Shown here piece after piece: positions 4,949 through 9,751 of a stretch of 9,751 nt of DNA (the first letter of the stretch is position 1; each line of letters begins with the position of its first letter). Location of the stretch: contig JAITBC010000412.1 of assembly GCA_031283785.1 (NCBI GenBank), forward strand, positions 1 to 9,751, given 5' to 3'. A program made the position numbers and the translations under genes. The notes beneath the pieces are model-generated. The model was given only the letters and a program-made list of their open reading frames with translations, did not search any database and was not told where the DNA came from. Source of the DNA: Tannerella sp. GTDB taxonomy: Bacteria; Bacteroidota; Bacteroidia; Bacteroidales; Tannerellaceae.

Positions 4949-6973
4949 TTATTGCAGGTCATTCATCTTTCTTAAAACAATCGCCGAACGTGCCGGGAGA
5001 TAAAGTTTTAACCATCCCTTACTGTCTCGTTCGTACAATTTGTCATGTTGGGTAAAATATTCAACCGAATCGTCATTCAGGCCGTTTCCTCCGAATTGTT
5101 TGTTGTCGGTGTTAAGCGTCACTTTATATTTTCCTTCTGGCACAAGAAAACCATATCCGGTAAATGATTTCACCGGGCTAAAATTGAAAACGAATATTAA
5201 ATCATCCCTCATGTATGCAAGTATCTGATCTTTGTCGTTATCCCATACCTTATGTATGGCTGTCGCCTGAAAATCTTTTACGCTGCATATTACCTTAAGC
5301 ATCTCACGGTCAAAATCGCCAAGGTAATGATATTTCAAGTTCGGGTCGTCAAAAAGATTCCACTGGCGGCGGGCGTATTTATACGACCATCCGTTGCCCT
5401 GACGCGGAAAATCAATCCATTCGGGATGGCCGAATTCATTACCCATGAAATTCAGGTATCCTCCGTTTATGGTCGAAACGGTGACAAGGCGTATCATCTT
5501 ATGCAATGCCATTCCCCGTTCCACGTTGAAATTATGATCGTCCACCTTCATATGCCAATACATATCCGCATCCATCAACCGGAATATAATGGTTTTATCG
5601 CCTACCAATGCCTGGTCGTGACTTTCTGTATAGCTGATTGTACTCTCTTCTTTCCGGCGGTTGGTAGTCTCCCACCATATTGCCGACGGATACCAGTCTT
5701 CATCCTTTTTTTCTTTCAACGTTTTTATCCAGAAATCAGGGATGTTCATCGCCATCCTGTAGTCGAAGCCATAACCTCCGTCTTCGAATTTTGACGCAAG
5801 TCCGGGCATCCCGCTTACTTCTTCCGCAATAGTGACGGCGTGCGGATTAACTTCATGAATGAGTTTGTTTGCCAAAGTAATGTATGTTATCGCGTCGCCG
5901 TCCTGACGGCCGTTGTAATAATCGCCGTAATTAGTGAAATTTTCACCCAGTCCGTGGCTGTAATACAGCATGGATGTCACACCGTCGAACCGGAATCCGT
6001 CAAATCGATATTCTTCCAGCCAAAATTTACAGTTTGATAAAAGGAAATGCAATACTTCGTTTTTACCATAATCAAAACAAAGCGAATCCCATGCCGGATG
6101 TTCCCGGCGTATACTTGCATGAAAATACTGATAGACCGAACCGTCGAAACGTCCCAGCCCTTCCGCTTCGTTTTTTACGGCATGGCTGTGTACGATGTCC
6201 ATTATCACCGCAACACCCATGCTGTGTGCATCATCTATGAGGCATTTCAGTTCGTCGGGCGTCCCGAAACGCGACGAAGCGGCGAAAAAACTGCTTACAT
6301 GATATCCGAACGAGCCGTAGTAGGGATGTTCCTGTATCGCCATAATCTGAATGGCATTGTACCCGTCGTCCGCTATTCTCGGAAGGATATTTTTACGGAA
6401 TTCTTCGTATGTGCCTGTTTTTTCTTCCTGTGATGACATCCCGATATGACATTCGTAAACTAACAAGGGCGACCTCTCCGGCTTAAAATCATTATTTTTA
6501 AATTTATAAGGATTTTCCGGATGCCACACTTGTGCGGAAAATATTTTTGTCTGTTCGTCTTGCACAACACGCCGACACCATGCCGGTATCCGTTCTCCGC
6601 AACCGCCATTCCACTCAACGAGCAACTTATACAAATCATTGTGATGCAGGGCGTCTTCGGGAAGTTGAATCTCCCAATTCCCGTTTTCTGTTTTTGTAAG
6701 TCTGTAACTTTCGTTTTTTTGCCAGTTATTAAACGTACCTGTCATATAAATAGCCGTTGCATTGGGCGCCCATTCACGAAAACACCAACCGTTGCCCCGG
6801 TGATGCAGTCCGAAGTACAGATAACCGGACGAAAATTCGGATAAAGAAAGAATCCCGTTTCGAACAAGCTCTTTTTCTTTTGCCACAACAGAATCATGGC
6901 GGCCTTCAATAGCGTTGCCATATGGTTCAAGCCATGGGTCGTTCTGTATTAATTTAAGCGTTCCTCCGCTCAT
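4949..6973 (-). CDS. glgB: 1,4-alpha-glucan branching enzyme (GH13, eukaryote-like GH13_8 type)
   Basis: The enzyme cuts alpha-1,4 glucan chains and re-attaches them by alpha-1,6 bonds during glycogen synthesis in the cytoplasm. The 674-residue protein has an N-terminal CBM48-type domain (about 48-145, FREWAPNATAIYMTGTFNNW), a GH13 barrel (about 165-540) and a C-terminal beta domain. Conserved barrel sites are DIVHSH (259-264), the nucleophile D330 in GFRFDGVTSM, the acid/base E384 in TIAEEVSGMP, and D453 in YTESHDQAL. The DIVHSHAVKN and EEVSGMP forms and the moderate length fit the GH13_8 subfamily, which includes plant and animal branching enzymes and those of many Bacteroidota, rather than the E. 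coli type. It is the first gene of the glgB-manA operon. No synthase or phosphorylase gene is in the window. Confidence 0.96.
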   Translation of the reverse strand: MSGGTLKLIQNDPWLEPYGNAIEGRHDSVVAKEKELVRNGILSLSEFSSGYLYFGLHHRGNGWCFREWAPNATAIYMTGTFNNWQKNESYRLTKTENGNWEIQLPEDALHHNDLYKLLVEWNGGCGERIPAWCRRVVQDEQTKIFSAQVWHPENPYKFKNNDFKPERSPLLVYECHIGMSSQEEKTGTYEEFRKNILPRIADDGYNAIQIMAIQEHPYYGSFGYHVSSFFAASSRFGTPDELKCLIDDAHSMGVAVIMDIVHSHAVKNEAEGLGRFDGSVYQYFHASIRREHPAWDSLCFDYGKNEVLHFLLSNCKFWLEEYRFDGFRFDGVTSMLYYSHGLGENFTNYGDYYNGRQDGDAITYITLANKLIHEVNPHAVTIAEEVSGMPGLASKFEDGGYGFDYRMAMNIPDFWIKTLKEKKDEDWYPSAIWWETTNRRKEESTISYTESHDQALVGDKTIIFRLMDADMYWHMKVDDHNFNVERGMALHKMIRLVTVSTINGGYLNFMGNEFGHPEWIDFPRQGNGWSYKYARRQWNLFDDPNLKYHYLGDFDREMLKVICSVKDFQATAIHKVWDNDKDQILAYMRDDLIFVFNFSPVKSFTGYGFLVPEGKYKVTLNTDNKQFGGNGLNDDSVEYFTQHDKLYERDSKGWLKLYLPARSAIVLRKMNDLQ

Positions 6974-7011
6974 TATATTTTCGTTTTAATCAATACGCTA
7001 ATTCCAATTGA

Positions 7012-7041
7012 CAAAAATACTTTTATATTTTAATATGACAA
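7012..7041 (-). promoter_or_regulatory. Promoter for the glgB-manA operon
   Basis: On the minus strand TTG (7039-7041) precedes TATTTTTG (7012-7019) by 19 nt. The leader to the ATG at 6973 would be about 30 nt. It shares the 166-bp intergenic region with the oppositely directed antiporter promoter, and the two do not overlap. Confidence 0.65.
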
Positions 7042-7082
7042 TGTTTTCGGCAATTTTTCTTTGCGGAAAAAAGCAGAAAAGT

Positions 7083-7113
7083 TTTCAACATTTCATTTTT
7101 TTACTTATCTTTG
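7083..7113 (+). promoter_or_regulatory. Promoter for the cation:proton antiporter gene
   Basis: TATCTTTG at 7106-7113 matches TAnnTTTG. TTTC at 7083-7086, 19 nt upstream, is a one-mismatch -33 box. The predicted start of transcription is about 20 nt before the ATG at 7140. Confidence 0.6.
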
Positions 7114-7139
7114 TCTGCAAATCAGTACATTATTGATGT

Positions 7140-9431
7140 ATGAAGATGAAGATAAAAAAGTTGAGTTTTTACATTATAATGATTCTTGTTTTCGGATCAT
7201 TAATGTATCTGATTGCGCTGAAAGGATCTGCTCAACATCCTTATGGCGAGGGTCTTGATGTGCATGCGAAAACGCAAAATCCGGCCGACGGCTTTTTTCT
7301 ATTCTCGCGTCTCATTCTTGAACATATTCAGTCGTCAACAGGCATTTTATTATTGCAGATAATCATTATACTGGCTACATGTCGCATCGTTGGGATTTTA
7401 TTTAAAAAAATAGGGCAACCGACCGTTATCGGCGAGATTATGGCGGGGATAATTTTGGGGCCGTCCGTATTAGGTTATTTATTTCCGCAGGTATCATCTT
7501 TCATTTTCCCCGTAGAATCTTTTTCCAGCATAAAGATATTAAGCCAGTTCGGTCTGATTTTATTTATGTACACCATCGGAATGGATCTGGATTTGAGCGT
7601 CGTGCGCAAACGTTTTCAGGATACTATTCTCATCAGCCATGCGAGTACGATTGTCCCTTTTTTCCTGGGCATGGTAGTTGCCTATTTTATTTATGATAAA
7701 TATGCTCACGTGGAGACGCCGTTTCTTTCGTTTGCACTTTTTATAGGAATCGCATTAAGCATCACGGCATTTCCGGTGCTTGCGCGAATCATTCAGGAAC
7801 GCGGTATGACGAAGACCCATCTGGGCGCCATCTCGTTGGCAAGCGCAGCTAACGGAGATATAACGGCCTGGTGCCTGCTTGCCGCCGTCGTGGCGTATGC
7901 TCAGGCCGGAACGATGAACAGCGTGATTTTCAATGTATTGTTTTCATTGGTTTACGTGGTCGTCATGTTGTATGTAATACGTCCGTTACTGCGTATTATC
8001 GGCGACTTGTATCATAATAAGGAAATCGTCGGCAAGTCGTTGGTCGCGTTCATGTTTTTTATCTTACTGGTCTCGTCGTATGTCACCGAGATTCTGGGCA
8101 TACATGCTTTGTTCGGCGCTTTTGTCGCCGGTATCATTATGCCTGAGAATTTGAAGTTCCGTAAGATAATGAATGAAAAAGTAGAGGATGTTTCCTTAGC
8201 CCTGTTCCTGCCGTTATTTTTCGTTTACACCGGGTTGAGGACTGAAATAGGACTTATCAGCGGCAGTGATATGTGGTTGTTGTGCGGCATTTTTATCCTT
8301 ACGGCGGTTGCCGGAAAGTTCGGTGGGACGATGATTGCCGCGCGGATCTCCAACGAAAGCTGGAAAAACAGCCTTTATATGGGCGCATTGATGAATACGC
8401 GTGGACTTATGGAGCTTGTCGTTTTATCTATCGGGCTGGAAATGAATATATTACCTCCGGCTGTCTTTGTCATGCTGGTATTGATGACCCTGGTAACAAC
8501 ATTCATGACAACGCCGTTGATTTCGTTCATAAATCTTTGTTTCCGTGCATCCGAACGGATTAAATTCAGCCGTGCGGAACGGCTTAAAACAAATACTTTC
8601 AAAGTGCTGTTGTCGTTTGGCCGGGCAAGTAACGGTCAAGTAATGCTGGACCTTGCACATCAGATGTTTTCGAAAAAACCGGAAAGACTTGAAGTCACCG
8701 CCCTTCATCTTACCGTAGGTTCGGATATAAACCCCTTACGTACGGAAGATTTTGAGAAAGTCAGCTTCGCACCGATCATGTACGAAGCAAACAAATTGAA
8801 TATGTTGATAAAAACAAGGTACGATGTGTGCGATAATGCGGAACAGCATATATGTTCGATCGTTAACAGGGATGGCTTTGATTTTCTTCTTGTCGGCGCC
8901 GGCATATCGATGAGCGATCTTTCTACGGATGTCATCGCCCATAAGACATGGGAAAAAGTATTCCGAATGTTTAAAAAGAAAAATTCCGGGCAATTTTTCT
9001 TTTATCCCGGTTCTCTGATTAAGGATAAAACAAGAGTTTTCATTGAAAAAAGTAACTGCTCCGTAGGGATATTTGCCAACAGGGGTTTTATACGAGCCGA
9101 AAATATACTTGCAGTTTTTAATTCCGCAAAAGATCTGGTCTTGCTGGATTATGTGGCCAGCTTGCAAAAATCGACGCAAGGATTCGTGAAATTGATGAAT
9201 CGTGTAAGCCCGACGTCCGGCGACAGCGAAACGGTAGCCGATGTTTTGTCCGAATACCTGTCGAAAGCTACGGAAACAGCAATCCCGTTTGAGAAAAATC
9301 TTACGGTCGACATCCTGAAAGAAGCGGATTTGATGCTGGTAAGTTACAATACCTGGCTGGCGCTCTCGAAAGAATGTGAGGACACTCTGCAGGATATGCC
9401 TTCGACATTTATCATACAGCATAAGGGCTGA
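7140..9431 (+). CDS. CPA2-family cation:proton antiporter with C-terminal USP-like region
   Basis: This is an inner-membrane monovalent cation/H+ exchanger of the CPA2 (Kef/CHX-like) group. The 763 residues comprise an N-terminal signal-anchor-like helix (about 8-29), a short polar stretch, a multi-helix exchanger domain (about 66-468) and a soluble C-terminal region (about 485-763). Hallmarks are GQPTVIGEIMAGIILGPSVLG (92-112), MYTIGMDLDL (143-152), ITAFPVLARI (208-217) and NTRGLMEL (419-426). The ion-binding helix reads SAANGDITAW, so D240 is present but its neighbour is Gly where many relatives have Asn or Asp. The C-terminal part, with SFGRASNGQVMLDLA and DFLLVGAGIS, resembles paired universal-stress-protein domains found in CHX-type exchangers, probably regulatory. 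No TrkA-N (RCK) domain is seen. Transported ion unknown (K+ or Na+). The ATG at 7140 fits the promoter; the ATG at 7146 is an in-frame alternative. Confidence 0.92.
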   Translation: MKMKIKKLSFYIIMILVFGSLMYLIALKGSAQHPYGEGLDVHAKTQNPADGFFLFSRLILEHIQSSTGILLLQIIIILATCRIVGILFKKIGQPTVIGEIMAGIILGPSVLGYLFPQVSSFIFPVESFSSIKILSQFGLILFMYTIGMDLDLSVVRKRFQDTILISHASTIVPFFLGMVVAYFIYDKYAHVETPFLSFALFIGIALSITAFPVLARIIQERGMTKTHLGAISLASAANGDITAWCLLAAVVAYAQAGTMNSVIFNVLFSLVYVVVMLYVIRPLLRIIGDLYHNKEIVGKSLVAFMFFILLVSSYVTEILGIHALFGAFVAGIIMPENLKFRKIMNEKVEDVSLALFLPLFFVYTGLRTEIGLISGSDMWLLCGIFILTAVAGKFGGTMIAARISNESWKNSLYMGALMNTRGLMELVVLSIGLEMNILPPAVFVMLVLMTLVTTFMTTPLISFINLCFRASERIKFSRAERLKTNTFKVLLSFGRASNGQVMLDLAHQMFSKKPERLEVTALHLTVGSDINPLRTEDFEKVSFAPIMYEANKLNMLIKTRYDVCDNAEQHICSIVNRDGFDFLLVGAGISMSDLSTDVIAHKTWEKVFRMFKKKNSGQFFFYPGSLIKDKTRVFIEKSNCSVGIFANRGFIRAENILAVFNSAKDLVLLDYVASLQKSTQGFVKLMNRVSPTSGDSETVADVLSEYLSKATETAIPFEKNLTVDILKEADLMLVSYNTWLALSKECEDTLQDMPSTFIIQHKG

Positions 9432-9433
9432 AA

Positions 9434-9541
9434 ATGGAGAGTGAACTGTACAACTATGCCCTCTTTGATTCGTTATCTGTTGAGAAATCAGTCAAGTATC
9501 CGGCTATATTGGGAAGAAACTGTGAATATCCTGCCGGGTGA
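9434..9541 (+). CDS. Possible 35-residue ORF directly after the antiporter
   Basis: An ATG 2 nt after the antiporter stop opens a frame of 35 codons (MESELYNYALFDSLSVEKSV ... EYPAG) ending at TGA 9539-9541. The same frame then stays open, through the palindrome, to a TGA at 9734-9736. I recognise no family. Close coupling to the upstream stop is the only argument for translation. A chance ORF in an intergenic region is as likely. Confidence 0.15.
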   Translation: MESELYNYALFDSLSVEKSVKYPAILGRNCEYPAG

Positions 9542-9555
9542 GACGCGGGTTCGTA

Positions 9556-9603
9556 TTATCGACAAACAGAGACGTACAGTCGTACGTCTCTGTTTGTCGA
9601 TAA
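9556..9603. terminator. Perfect 22-bp-stem hairpin between convergent genes
   Basis: Bases 9556-9577 and 9582-9603 are exact reverse complements around a 4-nt loop (agtc). The stem core is ACAAACAGAGACGTAC. It lies between the convergent antiporter and rubrerythrin genes, where a bidirectional terminator is expected. There is no T-run on either side, so it may instead be a dispersed palindromic repeat that also stops transcription. Confidence 0.55.
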
Positions 9604-9691
9604 CGATTACAATTACAATCAGGTGCGGAGATACGTTTCCCATCAACGTGGTTGCCTTGTATTCCTTGCCGATGGGCGGCACTTAACTGAC

Positions 9692-9751
9692 TTAATAATT
9701 TTCCGCCCTTATTTCGAAATAAGCTTTCGGATGTGAACAGACCGGACAAAT
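9692..9751 (-). CDS. rbr: Rubrerythrin, C-terminal end (partial, runs off window)
   Basis: The last 19 codons on the minus strand read ICPVCSHPKAYFEIRAENY and stop at TAA 9692-9694. This is the characteristic end of rubrerythrin: the second Cys-x-x-Cys knuckle of the rubredoxin-like iron site (CPVC), HPKAYFE, then the AENY terminus. Rubrerythrin is a cytoplasmic non-haem iron peroxidase used by anaerobes and microaerophiles to remove hydrogen peroxide. The rest, including the diiron four-helix domain, lies outside the window. It converges on the antiporter gene. Confidence 0.88.
   Translation of the reverse strand: MCPVCSHPKAYFEIRAENY

Noticed and set aside
5252..5794. 180-residue + strand ORF inside glgB
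   Set aside because: It is antisense to the conserved branching-enzyme coding region, with no promoter or recognisable motif.
8736..9422. 228-residue minus strand ORF opposite the antiporter
   Set aside because: It is a long shadow of the USP-like coding region, with a low-complexity, Cys/His/Phe-rich composition typical of antisense frames.
9441..9686. 81-residue + strand ORF across the palindrome, and its minus strand counterparts
   Set aside because: Openness is caused by the perfect palindrome and the ATTACA repeat. The true minus-strand signal here is the rubrerythrin C-terminus, in a different frame.

Overview
The window looks like a chromosomal segment of a Bacteroidota (Bacteroidales-type) bacterium. 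The main grounds are several promoters matching the Bacteroides pattern (TTTG or TTG, about 19-20 nt, then TAnnTTTG), a GldB-family lipoprotein, a GH13_8-type branching enzyme, an LRR/EF-hand lipoprotein of a kind common in this phylum, and a tyrosine-recombinase tail of the type carried by Bacteroides conjugative elements. I cannot assign a genus.

Left part (1-2290) is a mobile-element graveyard around one gene. In order it holds: the first 15 codons of an IS1-like transposase running off the left edge; a hairpin terminator; the last ~41 codons of a tyrosine recombinase; three 23-bp-spaced repeats that resemble an IS end; a DUF4143-type AAA ATPase gene whose last ~20 residues are read through into an IS remnant; and that remnant itself, an internally deleted IS4-family transposase on the minus strand with its own relic promoter and terminal inverted repeat.

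Middle part (2294-6973, minus strand) is a compact gene block. Transcription runs glgB (glycogen branching enzyme), manA (mannose-6-phosphate isomerase, 18 nt later), a small LRR/EF-hand lipoprotein, then a GldB-like lipoprotein. A promoter with near-ideal spacing precedes glgB. A second, perfectly matching one lies between manA and the LRR gene, so the block is probably two transcription units, one for carbohydrate metabolism and one for envelope lipoproteins.

Right part (7106-9751): a divergent promoter drives a long CPA2-type cation:proton antiporter with a C-terminal cytoplasmic USP-like region. A perfect 22-bp-stem hairpin follows, and then the convergent C-terminus of a rubrerythrin, cut off by the right edge.

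I see no convincing undescribed multi-gene system. The items most worth a second look are the ATPase/IS fusion, the 132-bp inverted-repeat unit inside the IS4 remnant, the 23-bp repeats that overlap the ATPase promoter, and the perfect palindrome near the right end.
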